NCBI GenBank assembly: GCA_016648135.1
Contig: JADDOH010001977.1
Coordinates: 62,001 to 126,000, forward strand
Origin: Agrypnia vestita
Lineage: Eukaryota > Arthropoda > Insecta > Trichoptera > Phryganeidae
DNA: 64,000 nucleotides
Direction of reading: 5' to 3'
The notes below the pieces were generated by a model. The model worked only from the letters and a program-made list of their open reading frames with translations, made no database searches and had not been told where the DNA came from. How positions within the stretch are numbered: position 1 is the first letter of the stretch; each line of letters starts with the position of its first letter. Positions 44,302 to 57,110 of this stretch are shown here, piece after piece. Position numbers and translations under genes: made by a program.

Positions 44302-45791
44302 TGATTCATAAACATAGTGCCAGATTCACGTTTAAAGAAGGACAGAGAACACTGAAATACAAATGAACAAAAAATATTTAATAAAATCCCGTTATCGTTA
44401 TCGTTAAAATCATGTTAAAAAGGACATTAATAAAAAAGGTCAAAAGACAGAATTAATGAAAATGTTATTAAATAGAAGAGACTTATTTTGATTTTGGTAA
44501 TTTTGTTTTGTTTCTTGTATGTTATATTGTATTGATTTGTATTTGAGTTTTTAACATTTACGTATTTTATTCATTGTATGTATTCTGGTGTTTATAATTT
44601 ACAATTTATATATATGTAATAATGCACCTACAGATAAATTTCTATGTGATGTTTTATGGGTATGGTATGTAAAAATAAGAAAAATGGTAAATAAATAAAT
44701 AAAAAATAAAAAGATTAAGAAACGAATAGGTAAATCAAAAAAATGTTGAAGACGCTTTCACACGCTTTTTTGCATACATTGGTAATCGATATTTTAACAT
44801 CACTGATAGATAGATATAGGCAGATATAGCCTGTGCCCCTGTTAAGTTATTAAGTTAAAATATATTATTATATAAATCAATTTAACGTTTTCAATATACT
44901 GAAACGCTTGCATTCAAGTACGTTTGAAATACACATTTGCGCTGTTTTTCAACAAGTATGTTTAAGAGAAGACGTATATTTAGAATACCCGATGCTTGAG
45001 AGATAAATGTATCGCGTTTATTTAGTAGAAATTTCCGACAGATTTTGTGAAAAATTATGCGAAACACATGCGCGGCAATTATTTGTCATTTCAGAATTCT
45101 TCCGCACAGTGGTTGTAGTTTAACATATTATACGCGAACTTTAAATTTTTTATTTGCGGGTCGACGTATATACGTAATACATAATATATCAAGTAAATAT
45201 TTCATTTAGAATTATTTCGCAAAAATTATATAACGCACATTTCGATATTTTATAGAGTACACGCCCCTGATATCTATACAGCAAGCCTAAACACATTACG
45301 CATGTACCACGCAATCCTGAGTAAGTAATAGTAAGCCTCATATACTTGTATACGATTTACCAACACTAGTATGTTTATTATTTTCAAATGGCACCCTTAC
45401 TTTAAATATTTCATCAGCCAAACAAATAGAATTTATTTCAGTTAAGATTTTTTGGCGTGTGTTACGGTAAAAGTATGTAATTATGCAATGAAAATAAATC
45501 TTCTGCATTATAAATTGCGTCTGAAATAACAAGGTGTTTAAAAGAGAAAATTTCATACGAGAGAAAGTGGAGGTCGTTTACGCAAAAAATGTCGAGATCT
45601 ATAAAAGCCATGTTATAGGTATTAAGAACTCGTTGATTATGGAGTATTTGCCTTGTTTGTTCTTCAATGAACCGAGTGAAAAACGTGCGGTGCTCTTGTT
45701 CGCCTCTACGGAACATTAAAATTTATGGAGCTTACAATCAATCTTGCGTGGTGACACTTTTTCCCTCACATGCGCGCTGGCGTACACACAC

Positions 45792-45823
<32 letters not shown>

Positions 45824-47590
45824 TTAACCGCAACACTCGCCCTTAATATGCGATATTTATGTTACTCTGTATCAATAATTGTAACCACTTTTATTTTGTT
45901 TGCTTGTTCACCAAGTGCACTATACGCACCTATCGCTGTCTACCGTTTCGTACATGAACACACTGTATTGATACCTACATTTGAAATATGCATCTTGCTA
46001 GAGCAGGTCGAAGACACTTGTAATTGAAATATTGGATTGAATAATAAGTAATGTGTTTTTTTTTACGTATTTTGTGTATCATTAAAAATAAAATAAAAAA
46101 CCCTCCGAATACTTGCAAATCAAGTTATAAATGTAAATTAAAAATTAAATTTAAATTGAAGGAATTTTTTTTTTCAAATAATGAATATCTGTAACGATGT
46201 TAATCATCTGATAGATATAACCTTACTCATTAACTTATATACTATACATACAATAACTGTTAAAATATAGAAATAGTAAAAGTGCTTTTTTCAGGATACG
46301 GCCGACTATGTGTGAAAAAATCTTTTTAACCTAGTTTAGCTTTGTGGACACTGAGCATAATGCCAATATTATATACATTGCCCGTAACTTATATACGAAA
46401 AATGTGTGTGTGTGTAACTGTCAGTGTGTGCGACGAACAAATACCGACGACCACTCATATCTGGGTCACTCCTGAAACCGGTTTTGGCTAATGAAAGAAA
46501 AGTGATCTTGCCTCCAGGTAATCTCGATAAGAAGATTAATGAGATATTTGGGAACAGTGGAGTCAATCGAGCATGAGACCGTATTCACACGCGCGTAAAA
46601 GCCGTTAATGAGGTTAAATTATTTGCAAATAATTTTCACCCCGCAATCCAGCATCTTCAATTCATCTGCAATAATGCGTCATTCGCTTATCGACTATATA
46701 TATTTAATATTAATTATACATAGCGTAATACTTAAACATAGAGCCAGACAATAACACGCGACTCGTTAACTTCCATATAAGTATTTCATTTTAGTGTTTT
46801 ACAAAACTGATACTTTTTTTTTCAGCATCAGTGCCGATAAATCGGTGCTTATTGATCACATGGTTATTACATGCTTAATACATAATAAATGTTATAAAAT
46901 AACTTAATACTAAATAAACACAAGTATAAGACAGTATGTAAAAAGCCTGTTAGCTGCTGCCTACATTGCTAGGTAACTAGAAGAAAAATATTAATAAATA
47001 TGTAAAAATATAAAAATAACCGAAGGCACCAGAAAACGTATTTAGTAAAAAGAAAAAAGTAAAGCAATAAATAAGCATAATTTGGTGGAATAGAAAAAAT
47101 AATAAAATCACAATAAAAGTGGCAGCTGAAATAATATATAGAAAAATATACACAAGAAGGAAAAATAACAAACACAGTTATGCATGTTCAGTTTAACAGT
47201 TTTTTCATTCTGAATTAATGTTATTTTTATAATAACTGCTGGATTCATGGTTAACGTTTGTTTCTATTCTAAGGTAGCACAAAACGTCAGAGAAACTCTT
47301 CCAGCTGATTTCTCCCAATCTTGAAGATCCAATCAATTAGTAAAGTACGGAACATTATAATAATGTAGAAGTAAATAATAAGTAAAAGTAAATGCAACGC
47401 TCTGTATAACGTAGGTAAATGATATTACCGCCTCTTTAACATTCGAATCAATTCAATATTGACAAGAAAACTTTAATAAATATTTTCATGGGTTGTTTCA
47501 CAAAATTTGCACCTTAATTAGTGGACTTTAGGTATGGTAAGGTTATATTAAAAAAGCTTATTTTTTCAGTATTTTCAATTTGGTAGTTTT
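44302..47590. other. intergenic, no gene recognised
   Basis: AT-rich, with a CA run listed separately and a short GT run near 46405. Frames of 60-90 codons at 45462-45716, 45770-46027 and 46369-46566 have no motif. No promoter or splice pattern stood out. Confidence 0.45.
45784..45821. repeat. (CA)n microsatellite
   Basis: ACACAC repeats with one CAACAC interruption, about 19 dinucleotides. Confidence 0.95.
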
Positions 47591-47599
47591 GTTTTGTGC

Positions 47600-47735
47600 G
47601 CTGCATCGGGGTTGTGCCTTGCGAGCAATTGTCAGGGTGTCGTGCGCCCAGTACTTACGCACGGAGCTGAAACGTGGATCCTCACAATCAAAATCATACA
47701 CGAATTAAAAGCTGCCCAAAGAGCAACAGAAATGA
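47600..47735 (+). pseudogene. LINE reverse-transcriptase fragment (plus)
   Basis: Reads VRPVLTHGAETWILTIKIIH, then ELKAAQRATEMT, the conserved C-terminal RT-thumb motif LxYGAExWxLT...L..AQRxMER of insect LINEs. About 40 codons only, joined to a (CTT)n run at 47737. Confidence 0.7.
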
Positions 47736-47744
47736 CTATTAAAC

Positions 47745-48330
47745 TTCTTCTTCTTCTTCTTCTACCCCTTATCCTATTGGGCCGGGGTCCCTGCACCGCA
47801 CAGGAGGTTCCTCTCTCACCAACTCTTTCTATCTTGGGCTGCTGTCTCCACGTCAGCCCAATTTAGTTGCAACCTCGCTTCGCAGCACTTCTCCAACTGT
47901 TTCCGCCAGCTCCTCTTGGTTTTGTCTGGAATATCCGCTGTCTGCCGGCATCCGCAAGATATGTTCCAGTCACCGTAGCTGTGATTTCTCGATACATGTC
48001 AATAAGGGTTGGAGACATTCATTATTGGCGTATTTCTGATTCTGTCCCTTCTGGTAATTCCTAACATTCCTCCCATCTCGGCGGTTTATAGCTTTGAGTG
48101 GGTTCTTTCTGTCAAGATCCAGTGCTCGTGGACGTACACTAGGGTTGACCTGAAAACTAATTTGAATAGGTACCTATTCCAACTTTACTCGCCGGCTGAG
48201 CTCCGCTTTTCTAAGATCGTTCTACCTGGCTTGCGGCTCCTATCCTCCTATCGAAATAATTTTCTTGCTTCCATCCTGGGATGTAATTAAACCGAGGTAT
48301 TTGAAACTTTTCACCTCTTATAGACGCCTA
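47745..48330 (-). pseudogene. LINE 3' fragment (minus)
   Basis: On the minus strand it starts with VKSFKYLGLITSQDG (about 48320), a further RT motif, continues through frameshifted segments including a GPRPNRIRG-type end near 47760, and terminates in a run of GAAGAA. With the plus fragment next to it, two LINE pieces are joined tail to tail. Both are dead. Confidence 0.6.
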
Positions 48331-48601
48331 TTCTGGCACGTTTTGTCACATTGCTCAAATTACGAAAATAAACATTATTTGAAAATGATAATTTGGCAAA
48401 TGATGTCAGTTTTATAATTGATTAAGTACTTACTCTTATTTTATTAAATGCAACACAAAACTAAGTATGAAATAAATAAGCATGATGGTATAGCAATAAT
48501 TATTGTCATTACATGTTTCTATTCAAGTAAAAAAGATGTGAAATAAATGGTATAATTCGTATCAAAAATTGCTTTAAATTTTTGGCGTTGTTGCTTACAA
48601 G

Positions 48602-49264
48602 TAGTGATGCAACGAATACGAATACGAATAATCGTATTCGCCGAATATCATCACGAATATTAAAAACAAACTATTTATTACTGAACGCAACGCAAATTAC
48701 GGTTTGGCTGTGCACCGGGTATCCGAACGCACCTACGCACTTTATTATCGGGGATTCCCCTGACATTGAATGAATGGATTTGTTGAGTTCTCAAGTTGTC
48801 AATTGTTACTTGTTTCACAGCATAAAATGAGTTCTTTCATCTAGTTTCGTTGGGTTATTAATAAGGTAAAGTGCTCATTTCATATAGTTTTTGTTTTGTG
48901 ATACGTATTGTTATCACTGATATACCCGTATGTTGATAGTACCTATTGTTCGTTCCATTTTATTTCCGTTGTGTGTAAAAGTGGTAACTGTTATAAAATA
49001 ATTTCAAATTAAATCTAGTAACATGACCTATGTAAATGTGAAAAAAGTCATATTTATTTTGGACCGCTGGGAATGTACGGATAAAAGAAATGTTGTGCTT
49101 TTTGAACAAAAATTTGCCTGTGGTAAATTTTAATTATTAAATCTCTTACTAAAAAAAGAACGATAGTGTATTATTTATTACCTTTTTGAATTATTCGTAT
49201 TCGTATTCGCCAAATGGTAGGCTTGATATTCGTATTCGTGAAAGTAGTATTCGTTGCATCACTA
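48602..49264. mobile_element. non-autonomous hAT-type element, complete
   Basis: Starts TAGTGATGCAACGAATAC and ends with its complement GTATTCGTTGCATCACTA. Subterminal CGAATACGAATA repeats are present on both sides. Flanks CTTACAAG and TTAACAAG agree at six of eight positions, fitting an 8-bp target duplication. Size is 663 bp with no transposase frame. A truncated relative lies at 7850-8330. Confidence 0.85.
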
Positions 49265-49937
49265 TTAACAAGCTACATCCATGAATTTTGTAATTATTAT
49301 AATGATATTTTTATCAAGAGTTTAAGATTTGTTGTGTATTTTATCAATGTCACTGATTTATCCTTACTAAAATTTATGTCATTAATTCTGATTCTTTTGT
49401 TTATTAATAGAATGAAAAGAATGTGAATCATCTATATATACACATAAATACATTATTTTCCTTTTTTGGACTTACCTACCACAACTTTAAACCATTTTTC
49501 CAACTGGAATAGAGTTGCTGGTGAACTGTCTGAAAATGAACTCTATCCAACTGTAATTGTGCATCCAACAGGCGATTTTTACCTTGACAGTTAAGTTGGT
49601 ACTAACAATATACTAACAAAATTCTCGGAATAAAATCAGATCAGTTTGCCTCCGATGCTACTTGGAACTCCCATTACAAAATTCATTGATTTTCCATGTT
49701 TTCTTCAAGATAGTATATCTAAGAAAAAAAATATCAATGAAAGTAAGTGAAGGGAGAGAAGAGAACGGAAAGTGGAATTTTGACATCTCATTTTACTACC
49801 AAAGTAATATTTTCTTATTTTGTTTCAGATAAAGTTTTACACGTCGAAAAAAATTGCATATTAAAAGATTTCCGAACGGTTTGAATAAGAAGATTTTGAA
49901 AATTCTGAAAGTCTGATGAATGCGCGATTACATGTCG

Positions 49938-49969
49938 GAAAGTTCCTGAAATCGAGGACCTTATATAAA
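49938..49969 (+). promoter_or_regulatory. heat-shock-type promoter without visible gene
   Basis: GAAAGTTCCTGAA (49938-49950) is a perfect alternating heat-shock element (GAA, TTC, GAA in 5-bp steps), and TATATAAA follows at 49962-49969. Weaker GAA/TTC pairs lie just upstream (TTTCCGAAC near 49870, GAAAATTCTGAA near 49896). A start site is expected near 49995. Downstream to 50600 there is no long frame; the first ATG (50036) opens 19 codons. It may drive a non-coding RNA, be a relic of an hsp gene or be an LTR promoter. Confidence 0.45.
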
Positions 49970-50781
49970 CAGCAAGGGTATCGTTAAGTTAAGTCAATCT
50001 AGTTCGACAGTAGCGAAAAACCACAGACAAGCAAATGGGCGAGTGTCGGGGAAGTCATAGAAACAGCGAGAAACAAACGAACATAGACAACTAGTAAACA
50101 AAGTACCTACCTACGTGTGGAAATAGTAATCCACTTAAGTTTGAGTTCAAAGCCTATAAAAGCTTAATTAATTTTAATTGTTTCACTTGGATCCTACCGC
50201 CGCGAATTAGTGTCAATATAAATAAGTTTTTATCTATTTTTAAATTACTGGTAATTTTACGTAAAAACGGAATGACGAATTAACGATCGTTGCTAAAGCA
50301 ATACTTTGTAATTATATAAACATTGTTACAATTTTTATTTGCATAATTCAATCTACTTGAGTTTAAAACCATATCGAATTGATCTTCATTAATTGCCCAT
50401 TACTGCGGTTTCTAGTTTTGTGAGTTAAATGGCTCGTTAAATAACTTTTTTAGTAAGATTCTTCTTTAAATATTTATGTGATCATTTATTGCGATTGTAT
50501 GGAAGCGAACAGTACGATTTCTAAATTGCTGTTGTCTTGCCATTAATTGCTACTAGTGAATTGTTGGTTGTGACTTTCAACGCACGATAAATAAAATAAA
50601 TAAATATAAATAAATAAAATAATATTTTCCAGGTCGAAACACCTATTCTCTGACACGCAGCTGGTAGAAAAAACGGGGAAGTCTTCTTCATTTAATTTTG
50701 AATGAAAAATATTCTTTAAACTTTGGGTGAAATGTTGCAGTTACGGAGATAAGCGATATCCAAGTTTGCATTTTTTCTCAT

Positions 50782-50829
50782 AAATTTATGCACGGTTTCA
50801 ATAAAATTATTGAAACCGTGCATAAATTT
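50782..50829. repeat. perfect 23-bp palindrome arms
   Basis: Arms 50782-50804 and 50807-50829 are exact complements (core ATGCACGGTTTCAATAA) around AA. Probably the collapsed centre of a foldback element. Confidence 0.95.
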
Positions 50830-50875
50830 TTACAAGAATTTTTTGCAAGATTTTAATTCAGATATTAATTGTGGG

Positions 50876-51062
50876 GTATAAAAGTAAAGGCAGCAATGTC
50901 CAAAAAATTAAAAGCTTTGAATGCAATCACCGAGAATAACTATAGGTACTGGATTCTAAATTTTATGTATTTTCTGTAAACTTATAGGCTATGTTTCCTA
51001 TAAAATCGCGAATTCAGTACATTATAAATTAGTTATCCTCGATGACTGCATTAATTTTTTTT
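50876..51062. mobile_element. MITE (family E), copy 2
   Basis: Left end AAAGGCAGCAATGTCCAAAA, then AATGCAATCACCGAG; right side TTATCCTCGATGACTGCATT, as in 32123-32341. The right terminus is replaced by T-rich sequence that leads into SINE A. Confidence 0.7.
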
Positions 51063-51105
51063 TTGATATTTAATTTTTTTTTTTTTTTAATTTTTTTTTT
51101 TTTTT

Positions 51106-51283
51106 TTTTAAATAGAGATGTGAACACAGAATACGTGTCACATCAATATTTTTACTATTCTCAAACTAAGCTAAACGCTTGTGCCATGAAAATAGGACTA
51201 ACTTGCTAGTCTGGAGTGAGGTTCGAACCCGCGACCTTTGGATCACGAGGCCAGTGTCCTAACCACAAGACCAACAAGCTACC
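51106..51283 (-). mobile_element. SINE family A, complete with tRNA-like head
   Basis: In minus sense: TAGCTTGTTGGTCTTGTGG (A-box region), GGACACTGGCCTCGTGATCC, B box GCGGGTTCGAACC, body AGTCCTATTTTCATGGC, GCGTTTAGCTTAGTTTGAG, then TGTGACACGTATTCTG and GTTCACATCTCT, ending in a long A run (T run at 51060-51110). Best copy of the family in the window. Confidence 0.85.
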
Positions 51284-51926
51284 CTATTTGCTGCCTCTAT
51301 TTTTATAGCCATTAATTGATAACATTTACTTTTATATCCACCAATTGATATCATTTACTTTTATACCCATCAATTATTAACATTTATTGAAATCTGAAAT
51401 CGTTTGAAATGTACTTTCAACTCGTAATTAAAGAAACCTACCTGGCAATTTAAATACAAATATGTAGGTTTACGAAAATTTCAAGTTTCGCAATCGATGG
51501 CCTGCTGTTTCGCACATTTCTTTTATAATTCTGTTGAAATGCTAATGGACCTTTGGTGGTTGTACAGAAAGACAAACGTGCCCTGGTGTTACTCAACCGA
51601 AAAGCACTTGCCGCGAATGGCGGTGATAATTGAAGACAATTAAAAATCAGGACAAAGCCAGCGCAGAATTTTTAATTATTCTCTTACCCATATTACAAAG
51701 ATATGTATGTTTGTATGTAAATCTATTTGAAGAGTTACATTTTTAAGATTTTTAAAAATATAATACTTACAGATACAATACAGCCTAGATTTATTATTTA
51801 CGAATACAAACGTGTACTACTATATTTGAATCATTATATTTACTTAATTTTACCGAAATTATATATATTATACGTTATATTCATTGTATATGTTCAAAAT
51901 TCAATCGCTTGAATGAAAGTCAAATA

Positions 51927-53039
51927 TTAGGTCCTTACATATGAAATTGGCGTTTTGCCGTACTGGCAAATTTGATCTCAAATATCTTCTCTTTGGTTAG
52001 GAATTCCAAATCCAAATTTATACAGCTATTTACTCATGTATTTGTGTTTTGAAAATTATAATTCATTTGTTTTTTCCTCAATTGTTTTTTTCTTTGCGTC
52101 ACTCAGTTTACAAAATGAAAAACTTGAGATATCGCGTTATTTACGAGTACGAGTTCCACCGTGGCACCAGTGCTGCAGAAACGGCTCGAAGGATTAATGA
52201 TGTGTATGGCGACGGTGCCGCAAAAGAAAACACAGTGCGTTTTTGGTTCCAACGTTTTCGTTCTGGAAATTTCGACCTGCAGAACAAGCCCCGTGGACGG
52301 CCGGAGACCAAAGTTGATAATGAAGAATTGAAGGCTATTGTGGAAGCGGATCCATCGCAAACCACATCCGAGTTAGCTGCAGGCTGCGGTGTTAGTGATA
52401 AAACTGTTTTAATCCACTTGAAGCAAATTGGTAAGGTGAAAAAGCTTGAAAGGTGGGTACCTCACGAATTGAGTGAAGCAAATCAACAAACGCGCGTTGA
52501 CTGCTGCGTTGCATTACTCAACCGGCACAATAATGAAGGGATTTTAAATCGAATCATTACGAACGATTACGGCAGATGTCTATTATCAGCAACTGCAAAC
52601 CATGATGGAAAAGCTAGCTGCTAAACAACCGAGGCTGGTTAATCGCTCTAGGCCACTGCTGCTTCATGATAACGCTAGACCACACACTGCACAACAGACG
52701 GCTACCAAATTAGAGGAGCTTCAATTGGAATGTCTAAGACATCCACCGTACTCTCCGGACCTTGCCCCAACAGATTACCATTTTTTTCGAAATTTGGATA
52801 ACTTCTTGCAAAGGAAAAAATTCAACTCCGATGGGGCAGTCCAAACCGCCTTCAAAGATTTTATTGATTCCCGTCCGAAAGGTTTTTTTAGTAAAGGGAT
52901 CGATGAACTACCTATGAGATGGCAAAAGTGCATAGATAGCAATGGTACATACTTTGATTAAATAAATATATTATAATAAAAAAAAATCGGCTTTATGTTC
53001 CTCCCATACTAAACGCCAATTTCATATGTAAGGACCTAA
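51927..53039 (+). mobile_element. mariner-type transposon, internally deleted
   Basis: 1113 bp with 29-bp perfect terminal inverted repeats (starting TTAGGTCCTTACATATG) and TA on both sides (51925-51926 and 53040-53041). Full-length mariners are about 1.3 kb, so about 200 bp is missing, matching the loss in the transposase. The intact ends mean it could still be moved by a related active transposase. Confidence 0.95.
52115..52961 (+). pseudogene. mariner transposase, deleted and frameshifted
   Basis: The first frame (52115-52624) has the N-terminal DNA-binding part: RYRVIYEYEFHRGTSAAETA, two helix-turn-helix units and GRPETK. It then reaches RIITND with the first catalytic Asp near 52563. 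The second frame resumes from ITADVYYQQLQTMMEKLAAK and carries LLLHDNARPHTA and YSPDLAPTDYHFF. There are 34 residues between the Asp of HDN and the Asp of PTD, so it is a DD34D enzyme. The junction (AACGATTACGGC) fuses these with loss of about 65-70 codons, including the WILYD region, and a frame change. It is inactive as written; family enzymes are about 345 residues. Confidence 0.95.
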
Positions 53040-53041
53040 TA

Positions 53042-55188
53042 TCATGTCATGTCCTAATTATTTTTATCAAGATTGAAAATAATATTTTTATCCTAAGAAT
53101 GTATGAGAAGCAATTATGAGAGACTACTGTGACGTGATTGAATTGTATAATTGGTAACTGATTGTGACAATGATTGGTAGCAATTCGTAATTCGACGAAC
53201 AATCGCCGGTACATAGAAACAATACCTCTAACCTTTATATCACTGTTACCAAACGTCGTTACAATCGAACTACAAACGCTTAATCACAGAATACCCCACC
53301 GCTACGAATTAAAAGTTTTTGCTCTTTAATTTCAAATAAGTTTTTTTTATTATTTGTTTAATTTGCAATAAAACTCACGTTAGCTAGATTAGTATTCATA
53401 AAAAAGGTGTCGTAAGAAAAATTAAAAGATTTTAATAAAAATATTGTAAAAAATATGAATTTCTCTTCTTTAATGAAAATTATTTTATTTTAGGGTATTT
53501 CGAGTGGAATTTTTTATCGACAACGTTCTTCCTCTCATTCAACAACAAAATTTTTATCTTTTCAAACAAATATAGAAAGGTAAAGATGACAGTCAAGGAC
53601 AAAATATGCTCAATTTTCATGATGAAAATCAAGGTAAAATATATAGACAGCCAGTGAAGCCCTGCGTGACTTCTTGTATGACGTAACGCAATAATATGTA
53701 GCACAATGTGCACACCATAATACACTATTCAAGAGGTTATTTAAACAATGAAAAAAGAAATATTTGAATTTAACAAAATATTATGAAAATGATTAATATA
53801 CAATAAGGATTATATATTTGATTAATTGGCATCTAATTTAAATTCTTTGAAGTTATTGCTGAACGCAAGACAAAAAGGTTGCAGGAATTTGAGTAGACTA
53901 AAGCTAAAATTTACAGTGTTTTTATAGACATATCTGTCTTAGAAATCAAGGCTGAGAGAAATGGTTCATTATTACGAAGAGGAATCGATGGAAGAAAATG
54001 GAGCCAAGACCCACATGGGGATATGCAGCTAATAGTAATGATGATAATGAATTTTAAAAAATATAGACTGGTACCATATTGCATGTACTCATCGATATTA
54101 AATTTTTAAAATTACCGAATTTTTTTTTGTTATTTGTACAGTAAGGCAAAAAATTTTTGGCAGAAAATTTGTTTCTTACTTTATTACGTAAAAGTACATT
54201 TAAATACAAGTGCGCCATCTTTTGGTGAGCTCATTAACTAATTTCCCAAATAAAACTTTAATTAATTAATTATGATGGATTAATTAATTAATTAGTGAAT
54301 CTTATCTAATTTATTAATGAATTGTTACCGAGGATAATTTGCAAAATGTGTGCAATATTTCAGCTTGATTGCATATTGTGTATTGACTATAAGATTTCAT
54401 CCAGACAGGCAGATACACAGGTGAAGCTAATATAAGCATGGTTATATATACGCATAAAAAGAATAAAAATGCAAATATACATAGTAGACAAAGATAAGAA
54501 AGATCTGGATCTTACTAAAATACGTGTTTTGATTGAATAAACTCGAGTAAACCAAACTTAAATCCTGCTGGAACCTGGATCGGCTTGACTTAAAACCTAA
54601 CAATAAGAAATAGGCTGGTCTAGACACTACAAACTGTATAAGAAGACTAGTCCTAGAAATCTTACCGAAATAAATGTTTAGACTTACCAAACTGCAAGTA
54701 GATTGGCATGGTCTAGATGTGTACTGCAAACAAGATAATTCTTTAAAGAGTATACCTACAGTTAAGTATAGTGAACGGTCCACTTAAGTGTTCAGAAAAA
54801 CATTGTAATATTACGTGAATTGGAACCAGCTGAACATTACTAGAATGATCTCATTTTTCCGCGATGTATTCAGTTTCTCGGTTTAAACTTTAAACGCTTA
54901 ATCTAAACATTAAACGTGGTCACAGTCGAATATAGGTCATCAGGCACCCACCTCCAGCGACAGCACTGTTTGATACACTTATGTCCGTAGCCTTTCACTT
55001 TCCTTCGAGAACAATCGGCGGATCATTCTCAGAGGCGGATTTCCTCGGCAATATTAATAACATTTTCTATTAACAGGAACTAGCATACTGTGCTTGTAAA
55101 TTGAATAGTCACTCTGTCGTGTGTAACAAGCGAAATATATCTACCTATTTTAATTTGTTTATTATTACAGTACGCGAGGAAGATATGC
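53042..55188. other. intergenic, no gene recognised
   Basis: AT-rich. A minus frame of 113 codons at 54442-54783 has no motif and typical AT-driven composition (many Ser, Phe, Tyr). An ATTAATTA-rich stretch lies at 54258-54296. Confidence 0.45.
54212..54225 (-). promoter_or_regulatory. candidate CTCF-type motif
   Basis: On the minus strand CCAAAAGATGGCGC agrees with the CTCF core at about 12 of 14 positions. Weaker than the site at 14942; possible chance match. Confidence 0.2.
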
Positions 55189-55196
55189 ATTCCCAC

Positions 55197-55875
55197 TAGA
55201 GCCTCCAAATATTCGTGATTCCAACTATTCGAATATCGAGTAGTTAACGATAATAATTTTTTTAGAATGGAATAATTTACTTCGGATGATAAATACATTC
55301 TATATATATTATTAAAAAAAATAATAATTGTAGAATGTTATAAAAAAACAACAAAAAATATATTGAAAAATAATGTTGAATTAAGAAATACAAATTAAAA
55401 AAAAATATCTCCATAACTGACAAAATTTTAGATATGTTTATATTACCTACTTCATACTTCACACCCCACGTGAAAGTTTTTTGAAAATTATTTTGTATAT
55501 AACTTTTTGTTTGTCGGCTCAAATATTTATGAAAGCATAATACTAAAGAATAATAGAAAGCAGACAAATCAAAGTGTTTTAAACGTAAGCGCTTATTGTA
55601 ATAAAACTATAAAGATAAGCATGACTAAAAAAAAAGGCAAATGCAAAAGCATTATATAGCCCGTAGCGGTATACCTGAAATGACTTTCATTGCTTGCAAA
55701 TGACTTTCAGGGTTCGTAAACCTTTGTTTCGTTTGGAAAAATATTAAAAATCTTATAATATAAATATGAGCGAATACTTTACGAATATTTTTTAGAGTAT
55801 TCGAATAACGAATACTTAATAACAGGCGAATATATTCGAAGTTCGAATATTCGAATATCCGGATTGGAGGCTCTA
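55197..55875. mobile_element. non-autonomous hAT element, complete
   Basis: 679 bp with ends TAGAGCCTCCAA and its complement TTGGAGGCTCTA, subterminal TATTCGAATA-type repeats and a perfect 8-bp target duplication ATTCCCAC (55189-55196 and 55876-55883). The ends differ from the 48602 element, so it is a second hAT family. No transposase. Confidence 0.95.
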
Positions 55876-55883
55876 ATTCCCAC

Positions 55884-56755
55884 ATTCCACATTCCACATT
55901 TTACAGTTTGGGTTAACAATAATTTTAGTAAACAATAAGCGACATAGCGGGGAAAAAACGAACCTCGTGCAAATCACATAAGAGATGAAAAATTTATTTG
56001 TTAAATTTTTTAAAATCATTTTCTTTTTTTTTTGGAAATTGACGAATTTAAATTTTCATACAAATGATACATTAAACCGTTGAGGGCATATGTGATCTAC
56101 GGAAACACCATTGAGTAGTAACTGAAGAGAACCGTTGAGTAAAGAGAGATAAAAATTAACCAATAAAAACATAGTTTTCATTTTAAATCCCTTATATTCA
56201 AGGTCTCGGTTTCCATTTTATTTGTATTGGTTCTCATTTTACAGAATAAAGACCTGCTTTTGTTTTGTAGCAATTTTGAATAAAGAAATGAGTTCTAAAG
56301 TGTCCATGATTTAAATAATTTTATAATAGTACCAGAAAGTAAGTACTTGTCCGATAAATTTGAATTTTTTGTGTGCGTTTGTGTATGTGTGATCCCAAAA
56401 GTATGTAGGAATGCATTGTTTTTAATAGCTTTAAGAATTTTTTGTGATTACACCAAATGTTACATGACAAATATATTTTGTGGTAGGAATATTTAAACAC
56501 GGAGTCCCCTCCTGAATGTTGCACTTGTATGTGGTGCTACAAAGCAGATAGATTATATCCCCATTAATCATTACTCATGGCGACTACATTTGCAAAAGAT
56601 TTCAATGCTAAATTTAGTCACAATACAAGGCAAATTGTTTACAAATACAAAATTATTATTTTTGTTTGAAAAAATATTATTATTAGTAGGTACTTACTAG
56701 GTAGCGATATATTTATTTTAAGCCACGATTTAAACATGAATACTGCAGCTCATCC
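55884..56755. other. intergenic, no gene recognised
   Basis: AT-rich. CACATTCCACATTCCAC next to the hAT insertion is a short direct repeat. Nothing else is recognised. Confidence 0.45.
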
Positions 56756-56759
56756 CACA

Positions 56760-56925
56760 TGCATGCACCCAATTATAATAAATTCGTTGTCTGTCCGTCC
56801 GTCCATCCGTCGTAACTTCGGGTAACGTCCATAACTTCTTTATAGCATAAAAAAAAAGTTTTTCTTTTTTCATTTTTTTTTGTAAAATAACCGTCATTTT
56901 TGACGGGTTACAGTTAGTATTATTA
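56760..56925 (+). mobile_element. Helitron-like element (family D)
   Basis: Starts in CCAATTATAATAAATTCG, GTTGTCTGTCCGTCCGTCC, and ends in the hairpin CCGTCATTTTTGACGG, GTTACAG and TTAGT. The tRNA-like middle is absent, as in the 27253 copy. Confidence 0.6.
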
Positions 56926-57039
56926 TAAAAGACAAAAAAAAAACACGGAATTCATACGTACATAATCATTATAATTTTGAAAATTATATATACGCAACTG
57001 CACTGCAAAATGTATATAAAGTAAACGTTATATATTACT

Positions 57040-57110
57040 AATATCCAATTATAATAATTTCGTTGTCCGTCCGTAACTTCCGAGAATCCAATAGCTGATC
57101 TCATTCCGTT
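57040..57110 (+). mobile_element. Helitron-like family D, 5' fragment
   Basis: CCAATTATAATAATTTCGTT, then GTCCGTCCGTAACTTCCG, matches the 5' part of family D. The remainder is missing. Confidence 0.45.

Noticed and set aside
45462..46027. Overlapping frames of 60-85 codons near the CA repeat
   Set aside because: No motif, no splice pattern and mutual overlap on both strands.
54442..54783. Minus-strand open frame of 113 codons
   Set aside because: No motif, AT-driven composition, no promoter or splice support and no paralogue in the window.
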